DNA of 64,000 bases from Ancylostoma caninum (lineage: Eukaryota > Nematoda > Chromadorea > Rhabditida > Ancylostomatidae), in the NCBI GenBank assembly GCA_037903475.1, contig JBAJFG010000538.1, forward strand, positions 1,364,001 through 1,428,000. The letters run 5' to 3'. Numbering within the stretch: the stretch's first letter is position 1; each line of letters begins with the position of its first letter. This document shows positions 13,191-22,935 of the stretch, one piece after another. The translations under genes and the position numbers were made by a program. The notes under the pieces were generated by a model. The model was not told the DNA's origin, searched no databases, and worked only from the letters and a program-made list of their open reading frames with translations.

Positions 13191-15076
13191 GCAGTAGGGC
13201 CGTGGGAGTGGAGGATCAACTTCAACGGCTAACCAAGAGAGGCTGCCAAGAGAAGTCCAGTGAGGATAAAAGCACAAATATGGGGTTGTCACCATTTGGA
13301 AGCAGGTGTACGACCAGAGTGGAAATATCGGGCAGAGTATGGACGGCTTTGTTGGATACAGGGTCGGAGATTTCCATTATGCCAATAGGGATATTCCACC
13401 AAATAAAGAAAGACGGAGGAACATTGCAAGAAGTCCCTCTAGACCCAAGTAAGAGGATCTTGGATGCGTCGGGAAGATGCATGAGGTTCTCAGCCATGGT
13501 GGAGGTCCCGCTGAAGGAATGCGGTGGGGGAGAAGCCAATGTTCGGATGCACGTGTGCAAACGAAAAGGCAATACATTGATTTTGGGAACCAATGCCTTG
13601 CCTGCACTGAGTTACAAGCTAGTGTGTGAAGATAAACCCGGAGTGAGTGAAACTGTGAAGGAGTCCACGGAAAGAGGTCGGGATGCATGGTTTGGAACCA
13701 TCCCAAAAAGTCAAACACCCAACGCGGTAAAGGTCAAGGCCCCTGTTGTGGAAAACAAAACTGTAGTGGTGCACAGCAAAAGGAAGAGGGGAATTAGGAA
13801 GCGAATGAGTGTGTTGCATTCTCGTACAATAACACTTGATAATGATGCCTCTTCCAGAATCGAAGACGATTACGACGTCGTGGATCCCATGCACTTCCTT
13901 CATGTGAAGTTCGCATGTGACGGGCAGCCATTCCCGTCAGTCAACGGCCGACCAGGATTCCCGTTGACTCAGTGCAGGTGCAGCCAAACCATCGTCGTAG
14001 GTGATCTTCTACCAATGGTACCACAGCCAGCCTATGACGAGCGCGTCGAGTGCGTTTTGGACGCTGCTAGAGCCCTTGCTGTATGGTGGGGTCCAGGATC
14101 GATCTCGCTTAAGGTCCAGCGTATTGTCGACAAGTCATACATGGCACTCACTCCGAAGGCAGTCGCATTTGCATACGCGTTTTTCAGAGCGAAATGCATG
14201 CACGTTTCAATAATGACGGCGATGGTTCCACTAACAGCTCGTTTGAGGCACAGCTCGTTGTCTGGGTGGCCCTGGGACACCACCAAGATCATAGAGTACG
14301 GGTGGGATCTTGGGCGTAGGCTAGAGTGGCCTGATGTGGCACCGGCGGTGCAGAAGGCGAACGAGCACAGCCGCGTGGTCGTCGTGGTTCCTGAGGTGCT
14401 CCACAGATTGAAGCATTGCCACCACGGACCCAAGACAGAGATTTTCTATTATCAGTCGTTCAAGCAGATACGAACGACTAATAATGTGATCTTCTCGGAC
14501 GAGGTAGGGAATGTCGTCCTCGTGTTGCCACCCCGCGAACCAGAGGATCGCTATAGTTGGATCCAGTTCGTAGGCGCTCTAGACCTATGGCTAAGGTGTG
14601 GGGCCCACGTTTGGGTTGTGAACGGTCCTCGTTCAGTTGAGGACAACAGCTGGAACCGTCTGAACCAGAAGGAGAGGGAGCATATGGTAGGATATCTGGA
14701 TGCAAATCCAGACTTTCTTCCACAGCTCCACGACCTGGTCCCAGCGGAGACAGGCGTTTTGAAGGCCTCCATGGCATGCCTCAGGGTAGGGGTCGTGAAG
14801 GACCCGCGTAAATGGTGGGATGCCCCGCAAGCGCTGGAGTTCTACAGTTACCTCCGCGCACAGCTCTCAGATACGTTGCATCTGGAGGAGATGAAAATGC
14901 CGAAGTCGATGAGACCAACAGGTCAGCCGTCGGGAAGGGCCACCTCTAATGTGTCTGGCGTGCCGGCTATTAGAGATGGGCGCATTTCGAAGCGGCATTT
15001 AAAGAGGGTTGAGAAGCGGAAGCAACGTAGTCTGCAGAGAGCTGCGGAGAGAGAACTCAGCGGGATGACCCTATGA
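13169..15076 (+). CDS. Retrotransposon aspartic protease fused to an unrecognised domain (no RT or integrase)
   Basis: 635 residues in the -1 frame relative to gag, overlapping it by 22 nt. The ORF2 frame is closed by TAA at 13142-13144, so any frameshift must occur between 13145 and 13190. I see no canonical X-XXY-YYZ heptamer in phase there; reinitiation at ATG 13169 is an alternative. Residues 45-150 form a retropepsin-like protease: active-site motif LLDTGSEISIMP, and ILGTNALP as the likely flap-side ILG motif. After a basic linker (residues 205-225) comes a region of about 350 residues containing ALAVWWGPGSISLKV, SRVVVVVPEVLHRLKH, GNVVLVLPPREPEDRY and GAHVWVVNGPR. Its alternating hydrophobic strands and helices suggest an alpha/beta fold, but I do not recognise it. 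No YXDD box, RNase H or HHCC/DDE integrase motif is present. The C-terminus is strongly basic. Confidence 0.88.
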   Translation: MQIHKPLGSRAVGVEDQLQRLTKRGCQEKSSEDKSTNMGLSPFGSRCTTRVEISGRVWTALLDTGSEISIMPIGIFHQIKKDGGTLQEVPLDPSKRILDASGRCMRFSAMVEVPLKECGGGEANVRMHVCKRKGNTLILGTNALPALSYKLVCEDKPGVSETVKESTERGRDAWFGTIPKSQTPNAVKVKAPVVENKTVVVHSKRKRGIRKRMSVLHSRTITLDNDASSRIEDDYDVVDPMHFLHVKFACDGQPFPSVNGRPGFPLTQCRCSQTIVVGDLLPMVPQPAYDERVECVLDAARALAVWWGPGSISLKVQRIVDKSYMALTPKAVAFAYAFFRAKCMHVSIMTAMVPLTARLRHSSLSGWPWDTTKIIEYGWDLGRRLEWPDVAPAVQKANEHSRVVVVVPEVLHRLKHCHHGPKTEIFYYQSFKQIRTTNNVIFSDEVGNVVLVLPPREPEDRYSWIQFVGALDLWLRCGAHVWVVNGPRSVEDNSWNRLNQKEREHMVGYLDANPDFLPQLHDLVPAETGVLKASMACLRVGVVKDPRKWWDAPQALEFYSYLRAQLSDTLHLEEMKMPKSMRPTGQPSGRATSNVSGVPAIRDGRISKRHLKRVEKRKQRSLQRAAERELSGMTL

Positions 15077-15096
15077 TCTGAGGACAGATCATGATC

Positions 15097-15107
15097 GGAG
15101 GGGGAGG
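15097..15107 (+). other. Polypurine tract
   Basis: GGAGGGGGAGG lies two bases before the 3' LTR start (TGTTG at 15110). This is the expected position and composition of the plus-strand primer of LTR retrotransposons. Confidence 0.85.
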
Positions 15108-15109
15108 CA

Positions 15110-15484
15110 TGTTGTATAGCGGTAGTGTAGTGATAATCGTTTATGGAATACGGTAGCGGGTACGTGAGTGCAAGGTCGCGCCCTCAGGCAATTTGAGCGG
15201 GAATCGAAAGCGACGAGGACCGGCGAAGCAGAAAACCGCCCCAGATCTCTCTCCTGGAACTGCCTTGGGAGGTTGCCTCCCTTTTCATCCTATCCGCCTG
15301 TATCCTTCTTTTTGGCACGTGTTCCATTTTGTTCATTGTGTGTTCTTGTGTTCAGCGAATTTGTAATAAACTTTGACTCTAACTTGTGCTCGCTTGATTG
15401 ATCTCCACGGTTTAACCTGGTTACCTATTTCTCTTGCTTCCACACACAAGGTGAAACCAAACCACAAGGCACTCTTGCCTAATT
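15110..15484 (+). repeat. 3' LTR, 375 bp
   Basis: Identical in length, and by eye in sequence, to the 5' LTR; ends CCTAATT at 15484. The AATAAA signal is at 15365-15370. It is followed not by host DNA but by a T, an 18 nt tRNA-like copy and an inverted LTR. Confidence 0.95.
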
Positions 15485-15485
15485 T

Positions 15486-15503
15486 TCACCGGCTCGGCCC
15501 CCA
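15486..15503 (-). other. 18 nt copy of a tRNA 3' end at the LTR-LTR junction
   Basis: Read on the minus strand, directly after the inverted LTR: TGGGGGCCGAGCCGGTGA. Its complement, TCACCGGCTCGGCCCCCA, fits tRNA positions 59-76: two T-loop bases, five T-stem bases, seven acceptor bases (CTCGGCC), discriminator C and CCA. 18 nt is the classical length of plus-strand strong-stop DNA copied from the tRNA up to modified A58. The first 12 nt equal the element's PBS; the last six (CGGTGA) do not occur at that position in the element and so should come from the tRNA itself. Confidence 0.8.
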
Positions 15504-15878
15504 AATTAGGCAAGAGTGCCTTGTGGTTTGGTTTCACCTTGTGTGTGGAAGCAAGAGAAATAGGTAACAAGGTTAAACCGTGGAGATCAATCAAGCGAGC
15601 ACAAGTTAGAGTCAAAGTTTATTACAAATTCGCTGAACACAAGAACACACAATGAACAAAATGGAACACGTGCCAAAAAGAAGGATACAGGCGGATAGGA
15701 TGAAAAGGGAGGCAACCTCCCAAGGCAGTTCCAGGAGAGAGATCTGGGGCGGTTTTCTGCTTCGCCGGTCCTCGTCGCTTTCGATTCCCGCTCAAATTGC
15801 CTGAGGGCGCGACCTTGCACTCACGTACCCGCTACCGTATTCCATAAACGATTATCACTACACTACCGCTATACAACA
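15504..15878 (-). repeat. Third LTR, inverted, 375 bp
   Basis: A complete reverse-complement LTR, starting AATTAGG and ending CTATACAACA at 15878. It is the same 375 bp length as the other two, with one visible substitution. It is followed by the AATG duplication at 15879-15882. Its outer end is therefore a U3 end, as is the element's left end. Confidence 0.95.
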
Positions 15879-15882
15879 AATG

Positions 15883-18800
15883 ATTTGCAAAGAATCAGCT
15901 AGCATCTTTTGTAAATTCCTGTGCACTAGTCAGTCTGAAGAAGCAAGGAAGGAGTTATGACAATGGTAAAGGCCCAAAAGACCCAAAAAGGAGACCATAA
16001 GGATAGGAAGCAAAAAGGTAGGAGGAAAACAACAGAGAAGCAAAGGTTGAACCATGCAATCCAATTCAACGGACAAGTCAACATTCCGAAATTTTGAACC
16101 AGCTCAATCTTTCTAAACTTGAAACTTCCTGACTGTCCTTTCAAAGCCTGCGCACGTGCGTTAGCGGATCCAAATTACGGGGAAACTATTCCTCAATTTT
16201 TGGGAGAAAAGGGTTCTTGTCTGCACGTTGGCGGAAAATCAACACGTCTCATTTGCAGCTTTGCCGATGACATCAACGCAAAATCAAAGTTTGCAAGCCG
16301 AAGGTCAACAGCTCTGGTCCTCACGTGAACTCGGCGAATAGCGAGACGAGGAAACTGTACTCTGTTTGCTTGGCATCTCAGCCCACGGCTTTATCAAAAG
16401 GATTAACTATGATCCTATAAATTACGGTGGCATCGGATCTGTGGTGGTTCAACTCGGTCAGTGCTGCAGTGTTCCGTCCTTTTCTGATCATGAGTCCTTC
16501 CAGTAATGTTCTGCTTCAAAACGCTTCCGATATGCGTGCTTTGAAAAAATCCGAGATGTCGTTTGGACCCATGCCTCAGTGACCATCGACACGGATGCGA
16601 ACAGCCACCTCTTTCAGATTCTTTATGCTTACTAGTAGAACTACTTGTCCAACAGATAGACTAAATGAATGTTCAAAGCGAAACACATTAATGACACTCT
16701 CTGGATTGCAAGGTTATGGTAGGACATTTTTGCAAAGCTATGACCATAGTAAAGGCAGATATTCACCTTTGTTCTTTGATGAGTTCAGAATCGAAAATAA
16801 GAATTAATGAGTAGGACACCAGTAGAGTGTGCCTTCAGCTAGGCCTTGAAATTCTGAACTCTTTTCTTTAAAACGGGAAAGAAATTCCCCTTGTAATAGG
16901 GCTATAAGAAAATGTCGCCCATTTAACTGTTTCGTTCCGCCTAATCCATGCAAGAGACCACGCATAGTAAGTTGGTTCTCCAATGGACTCGTCAGTACAA
17001 CGACGAGAAGGAGCAAATCTAGCTAGATTATCATGAAAGAGATTCCTTCTTGAAGAAGAGCGGCAGTACGCGCCGATAGCACTTATTCGGTAGATGATCC
17101 TGTTCTGGCCCACACCAACCAAGTACACCATCCTTCCCGGATAGTAGGTAGATGAGGATTCCACCCGCCTGAGAGACTAAGAGCTGAATTATCTATCTGA
17201 TAGCACATTCCATTCGTAGCAGAACTCCTATGCGAGCCAAAAAGTGTCCAGGATCGTGAATCAGATTTATATTCGCGATGTATCCCAACAGAGAATTTGT
17301 CACTTCTGATCAACTTGTCTTCCTCATTCCAAGAAATAACCACCAGCCTCAAGTTCAGTAAGGATTCCGCCGCTCAGCAACGAAAGTGAATGCATCGAGT
17401 GCGACCGAATCGGCATAGCTGCTTCGCCTGTGTTTGAGGGCACTGCTAACGTCAAATCGTTGGGGCTACAAAATAGGTTCCGTAGCTGTTACGATTTGTT
17501 GACGATGCACTTTATGTTTGAGAAGCGCTTAAAGGGAAGATTTTGGATGAATACTGCTCACAACAATTCTTGCCGCAAATTTACACACCGGGGCATAAAC
17601 CATAACGTCTAATGGTGATCTCCGCTTTTTCAAATAGTAACAAAAGGTGAACCCAAGGATATTGGTTAGGAAATCAAGTATACTTCAATTAGTTCTCAAA
17701 ACGTAGTAGTAGTTCAATAGTTTTAGGTCGTTTCAAGGCAAAAGAAAGGTCAAATATTCGAGGGATAAAAGTTTTAATAGCAGAGAAACATATTTCTATT
17801 CAGATACAATAAATATTACATATTACAATATATTACAATACTACAATATTATATTACACGTTTTTCTCTCTCTTGCACCTACTATAAGGCCATTGGGATG
17901 TCTTCACAAACAAATTATCACCACCGAAAAAGCTGACTTTCCTTTCACCTTACTTCTGATCAGCAAGCTCAAATTCCGCTCGAAATCCGGAATTTCAGAT
18001 TCCACTTCATTTCTAGCTCGGTGTATTTCGTCCTGTAATCCGATGAGCCCGCTGCCCTTACATTCGTTGTGTTTGCTCACAAAAATTTACGTCAACCACC
18101 CACAAGCCCTCCTCTTGCCCTCCTTTGTCAGTCCGGTGCAGCGTCGGAACTTCTCAAGCGATTACTGTGGAGGCGCTCTCGAAGTTCTTCTGTGTTTAAA
18201 AATAACTAGATATCGCTGTTATTCTTCTAATTCCCTCGCGTAGGTGTATTCAGTTCAATGAGTGCTAAAGTTCTAACTTAAAAATTCGAATATTTAGCTA
18301 CTAGTAGCTTCGTCTCGAGCGTTTCTTAGCCAGTGGGATTCCTTTATGGAAGTGAACCAATGATCTTTTCTCTCATTTTTACAACAAATCAACCTTGTCA
18401 AATCATCGAAAATGATTTTTTTTCTCAACATTTCCATGGTAGGTACACAGTTACCTCACTATTTACATAAGAACTACGAAAATCGTGTATTTATTTGTGA
18501 AATGGCATTTTGCTAGAAAAACCACGAGAAAAATGGATATGGTCTGCTTCAGACGCGTCAATGGTTAAGAAATCGTGCATATTACCTGTTTTCCTTTCCA
18601 CCCTCTCAGATTTTTGAGCACTTTCGTGTTCCCACATAGAACATATTATACTAGAAGTATGATGCGCTCTATGCTATCCTGATCTTTGTACTTAAATTGA
18701 TAGCAATTGATAAATTAGTAACAAATATGTATGAGCGCTAAATGGGATAGCGCTTATATAGAAAAATAGAAAAATAATACAAGCTGTACATATGAGTCCT

Positions 18801-19084
18801 GAAGAGACATTCGACGTCTCCCGACTTCTTCAAAGAGCAAAAAAAGAAAAAGAGAAAGGAGAAAAACTAATATGGCGCGATATATCTTCGAAGTGCGTAC
18901 TGGATCCTTTGTTTTCCACGAATTCTGCCTGAAAAATTTCCCTGATGCTCACAGCTGCATCGGTTTCTTTGTAACTGAAGCGGATAGAATCGTCCGCTCA
19001 GTCGTCGAAAACCCTGAATATACGCAGTTTCCGGAGATGCACTGTATTCGAGCGCAACAGCTTATAACCTTGTCATTCCAGGAA
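15883..19084. other. Intergenic DNA and probable upstream region of the second MFS gene
   Basis: No gene was recognised. Minus-strand frames at 16804-17352 and a plus frame at 17893-18243 lack recognisable domains. An A+T-rich patch lies at 17805-17862. The frame open from 18872 continues in phase into the transporter, but the acceptor-like CATTCCAG just before ATG 19085 suggests that 18872-19084 is leader or outron. Confidence 0.4.
17805..17862. repeat. A+T-rich short tandem repeat (ATTACAATA-like)
   Basis: Imperfect reiterations of ATTACAATA/ATATTACA, about six partial copies. Low-complexity sequence without coding potential. Confidence 0.75.
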
Positions 19085-22000
19085 ATGCCCTCACTATCAA
19101 TTCATATCCTCTCATTGGCTTTGTGCTTGTCGTCAGGATTTCAACAAGGCTACATTGCATCGGTGCTCAATCAGCCTTACATACAAATGCAACGTTTCAT
19201 CAATCAGTCCTTCATCGACCGTTATGGAACTCCGCTCAAGTCTTCAACTCTGGTATGAAAGCATATTCAGAAATTTAGAATTTAAAGCCTGAAGAGACTT
19301 TTTCCAAAGGAATTGGTGGCTATGGCTCATACAGCCAATGTTTGATCTTGCACATGTTGAACTTGGTGATAACATCACTTTTCAATGAGAACTTTGCGCA
19401 ACTTCTTCGTCACCGCTTGCAACAATTCTATTTTAGGACATGATGTGGTCCTTCTTGAATGTCTGCTTCCCGATAGCAATGATTTTCGGCCAATTTCTGG
19501 CCGCCGTGATGTGCAAATATATAGGAAGGAAAGGCACTGCGCTGGTGGCTTGTGCAGTCTACATCCCAGCAACGTTATTAAGTGCTGGAGCTAAACTCTG
19601 TCACTCGTTTGAGTTGTTGTATGTCGGGAGAATTCTGTGGTGAGAGTGAAATCTGGATAATTTAGTCCATGTATCCTAGAAAATCTTTTCAAGGTCTCTG
19701 GCAAATGGTGTGAATAGTGTTAACGCGACCGTGTGGATTGTGGAGTGTGCTCCGGCTAAGATTCGAGGAAGAATGGCCGCAATGCAGGAGTTCTTTATGG
19801 CTGCTGGTATGTGAATAGGGTCAAAACAGTAACGTCAAATAGTACTACAGACAAAGAGGATTTTCAGAGGATTTCACCGTATTTTTGCTTCTGGTACAGT
19901 TGAAAATTTGGGATCAATCCAGGCTCCCATAACTCTCCGATTTTTCATTTCATTATAATTTCTAGGAGCACTGGTCACACAAGCGCTCGGCGTTCCTTTC
20001 TCGGACGACGCTCTTTGGCCATGGATTTTCCTTCCGAACATCGCCTTTGTGGTGGCTTCACTGATCATGTTCCTCTTCCTGTACGAGTCGCCCCAGTTCC
20101 TCATGCAGAAAGGCCATGCAGAGAAGGTTGGTTGGGCTCATGCATGCTCGACGTCTCCTCTTCCTCTCCTCGGAAAAAACACTGAAAGATGGGGTTTCCT
20201 GAAAGAAAAAAATGTTTCTGTTATTTTCCTCTTACAAATGGCCCAAAAATATTGTTCAAGAGGAAATAAAAGGAAGAATGACGACCTGGCATCCGTGCCT
20301 TACTCTAACCTTGGAGAAAAGTTACATAGTCTACAAGCGCAGAACATCCCCTAGCGTTAAGCAATAAGAGTAGGGAGGTCCGAGCTCTGAAAAAAAAAAC
20401 ATAAGTGGAGGAGTAAACAACCACTCCGTCGTGATGTGAATGTAGAATCCGTAATATAGTCCGAAAAACATAGCAAGAGTAAAGTAGTAAATAGAATCCG
20501 AAAGATATGGCACGACTAACCAGTAACAAGAAATACATAGTTATTAAAAATCTGCCACTTAGATAAATGAAGACTGACCACCGGTTTCCGAAATACTGGA
20601 AATTAAAGCACAAGCCACTGAAAAAGATGGAAAGAATCAGTCGTTCAGATTATTCCAAGTGCTCAGAATTCTATAATTCACTTATTCAGGCAAGGAAGGC
20701 TCTGGCGTCGTATCATGGAGTCGCTGTGGAGGATTCATCCCTTGACTCGGAGCTGCGAATATGTGAAGAAGCGCTGAAGAAAAAGGATGGAAAGGAGAAG
20801 GTATGGTTCCTACGTCTCGCCAAAAGTCGCATTCTCGTACACATTACTTCGAGAATCCTCTCTTCTACAGTTGGAAAAATATGAAAAAAAACCCCTTTGT
20901 ACTGTGAAATATACTCAGGAGAAGTATGTTTCATGCTAAATAAGCGATATTGGCACATTTGCAACGACGTCAATGACTGTAGCTCGTCTCATTCCAGAAG
21001 CATAGAAATTAACATCCTTAGAGTTCAAAAACTGACCGCTTTCTAGTAGTGCCTGGAAATCAAAAGTTCCATCTTAAAATGGCAAGAAAACATCAAATCG
21101 AAAGCAGGAGTCTGCTGAAGGCATAATTTAGGCCAAATCCGGTTCGATCCAAACGGAGCACGACTCAATTACCATTCTGTTTATGCCGTGGAAAGCTCGC
21201 GACCCTGTGTCCCAAGTTGTGCGTCACGGAGCGTGGTTGGGTGTTATGGTTAAGGCAAGCCTCTTCTAATTACTTTAAACGTGTAAGAGTGTCGTCCTAT
21301 AACTGTCAAATTCAAGATCGCCTATGTATTCACTGGAGCAAGATGCCTACGGTCGTACAGTACCTTTGTTCTGCACTCAATGGCTGGTTGGTCTCTGAAT
21401 GCGGCTTTACTGGAGTCACTGATTATTGGTGAGGTTGAGATTATGACACTATTTAGATTCTTCGCCTAGAGAGCAGCCACCGAAGAAGGTTGGGCTGCTA
21501 TTATACCCGGCGCGGAGTATGGTGCTCCAAGTCGTTAGCTACATCAATATATCGATTTTTACGTACCATCGATTTTTACGCAGCGGCACAATGTACCTGC
21601 AATCGATATGTATCAAAGGGAATGTGGCGCGAGCCGCGACGAATGACATACTCCAGGTGGAGTATTACGGCAGCTTTGCTAAGAAAATCTTCGTTCAGGG
21701 ATAGTCCGACTTCCCACTACGCTGATCCCCGTCTTTCTCGTGGATCGAATCGGCAGACGGCCGATGCTCATTGGATCCACTGGAGTTTGTTTCGCTTCGC
21801 TACTAATTATGTTGGCTGGGATTGACATTGGACCAGACTGGAAGGTAAGCAGCGGTCGTACAACTCCTTCACGATCTGCTCAAGGTGCTTCTTCAGATCG
21901 CCACCCTGATAGGATTGTCCACTCTCCTTCTAATAAGTGCCTGTGGAATCGGCTCGCTGTCCCGTTTCTACTCGGCCGAGCTCGTCCCCAGGAACATCCT

Positions 22001-22387
22001 GCTTTCCTCGGTCTCTATACTCACAATGTTTGAAGCTCTCACCAAAATCGGCGTGGAGTTCGCATTTTACCCGCTAGCCAACGTGGTGAGTGCACACCTT
22101 CTGATGCTATATGTGATGGTCGAGTTGTCACTAGAATCACTTCGACTATATTTGCAGATCCATGGGCAATCGCTGTTTCTCTTCCTGGCACCCACAGGAG
22201 TCTTCATGGTTATGATGTGGATGTGTCCGGAGACAAGCAAACGCTCCGTCAACGAGGTAAGCGATCTGCATCCCGGAAAAATTCCAAGAATTCTCGTATG
22301 TTTCGCAACGACATCCTGATGGTACTTTTCAAGGTTCTGAACGATATGGCTCAAAGGAAAAACCTCGATGTGGTTTTCCCTACCTAA
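19085..22387 (+). CDS. MFS sugar-transporter-like protein (SLC2-type), one middle exon unresolved
   Basis: Exons: 19085-19252, 19437-19639, 19694-19806, 19966-20126, 20690-20800, [unresolved], 21699-21844, 21897-22085, 22158-22256, 22334-22387 (stop TAA). ATG 19085 is chosen because an acceptor-like CATTCCAG ends three bases upstream and SSGFQQGYIASVLNQPY follows, the usual N-terminus of these transporters. Other signatures: NATVWIVECAPAKIRGRMAA (TM4-5 loop, ExxPxxxRG), YESPQFLM (the PESPR-like motif after TM6), VDRIGRRP (TM8-9) and CPETSKRSVNEV (after TM12). Exon 20690-20800 ends in phase 0 but exon 21699 begins two bases into a codon, so an exon of length 3n+1 encoding about TM7 must lie between; I could not place it. 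It is paralogous to 953-1654. Role: membrane transport of a small solute; substrate unknown. AATAAA occurs near 22619. Confidence 0.85.
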
Positions 22388-22749
22388 CACAATTCAATCA
22401 AGGCGAAGTACGGGTAAGTATGAGTTTCTTAGAGGCAGCACCCACGTAAATTTTGCTCTTACAGATTTTGCTATATTCTTAGGTTGAACGCTATACTGAA
22501 AGCGAAGACATTGATCAAGCTTGTCAAATCCTACGAAAAAGCCGGTTTCCATCACCCTCAGATGAGCAGTTTTTAAAAGGATGGCCGAGTTACCCGTGCT
22601 TGAAGTGGAGGGAGATGGGAATAAAAACAGGTGTTATCCTAGGGAAAGATAGTGATTGGAAACAAAAACACCTATTCATTCCATACCACAACTCATCCTA
22701 CTGATCGCCAGCACACACTTTATCTCTTCACATCTTGAGTATTCCTTGC

Positions 22750-22811
22750 TTTATATCTGACATAAGGTTACCTATGTTTATAACATAGGTAACCTTATGT
22801 AAGATATAAAA
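22750..22811. repeat. Near-perfect hairpin
   Basis: Arms of about 28 bp around ACATAAGGTTACCTATG and its complement, separated by a short loop (about TTTATAA). Extended imperfectly on both sides by TTTATATC/GATATAAA. It lies about 360 bp beyond the MFS stop codon, after the AATAAA near 22619. Probably a small MITE or foldback remnant. Confidence 0.8.
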
Positions 22812-22935
22812 CAAGAAATAAAAAAACAGTGATGCAGAACGTGTAGAATTAATATCGAACTAATACTTAACGAAAAATACATCCGTACCATTATTAACGA
22901 CTAGATGGTATGCCCGGCTTCGCTCGGGTGTTCTA

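Larger units (their letters stand above)
10674..15878 (+). mobile_element. Non-autonomous Ty3/gypsy-like LTR retrotransposon with an extra inverted terminal LTR
   Basis: The order is: 5' LTR (10674-11048), primer-binding site (11049-11060), leader, gag (11475-13190), ORF2 with protease and an unknown domain (13169-15076), polypurine tract (15097-15107), 3' LTR (15110-15484), one T, an 18 nt tRNA-like copy (15486-15503), and a complete LTR in reverse orientation (15504-15878). The whole unit is flanked by AATG at 10670-10673 and 15879-15882, a 4 bp target duplication, so the inverted LTR appears to have arrived with the element. All three LTRs are 375 bp and near identical; one G/T difference was seen in the inverted copy (15570 region). 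There are no reverse transcriptase, RNase H or integrase motifs, so mobilisation would need enzymes from another element. Confidence 0.93.

Noticed and set aside
12930..13295. Minus-strand frames opposite gag and ORF2, including 13222-13593 and 14032-14433
   Set aside because: They are shadows of the intact plus-strand retrotransposon frames.
10674..15878. DIRS-like element suggested by the inverted terminal LTR
   Set aside because: There is no tyrosine recombinase. A 4 bp target duplication, PBS, polypurine tract and a direct-repeat LTR pair fit an ordinary LTR retrotransposon with an aberrant end.
16119..16328. FADDI motif resembling a reverse transcriptase box
   Set aside because: The flanking residues do not match RT blocks and no other RT motif lies nearby in any frame.
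16804..17352. Overlapping minus-strand frames that might be a decayed retroelement
   Set aside because: No zinc-binding, protease, RT or integrase motif could be identified.
18872..19084. N-terminal extension of the second MFS gene in the same frame
   Set aside because: The residues do not resemble the transporter N-terminus, and a splice acceptor-like CATTCCAG precedes ATG 19085 by three bases.
21502..21704. Frame VLQVVSYINISIFTYH as the missing TM7 exon of the MFS gene
   Set aside because: Available acceptor sites give the wrong phase and the hydrophobic stretch is too short; kept only as a possibility in the gene's description.
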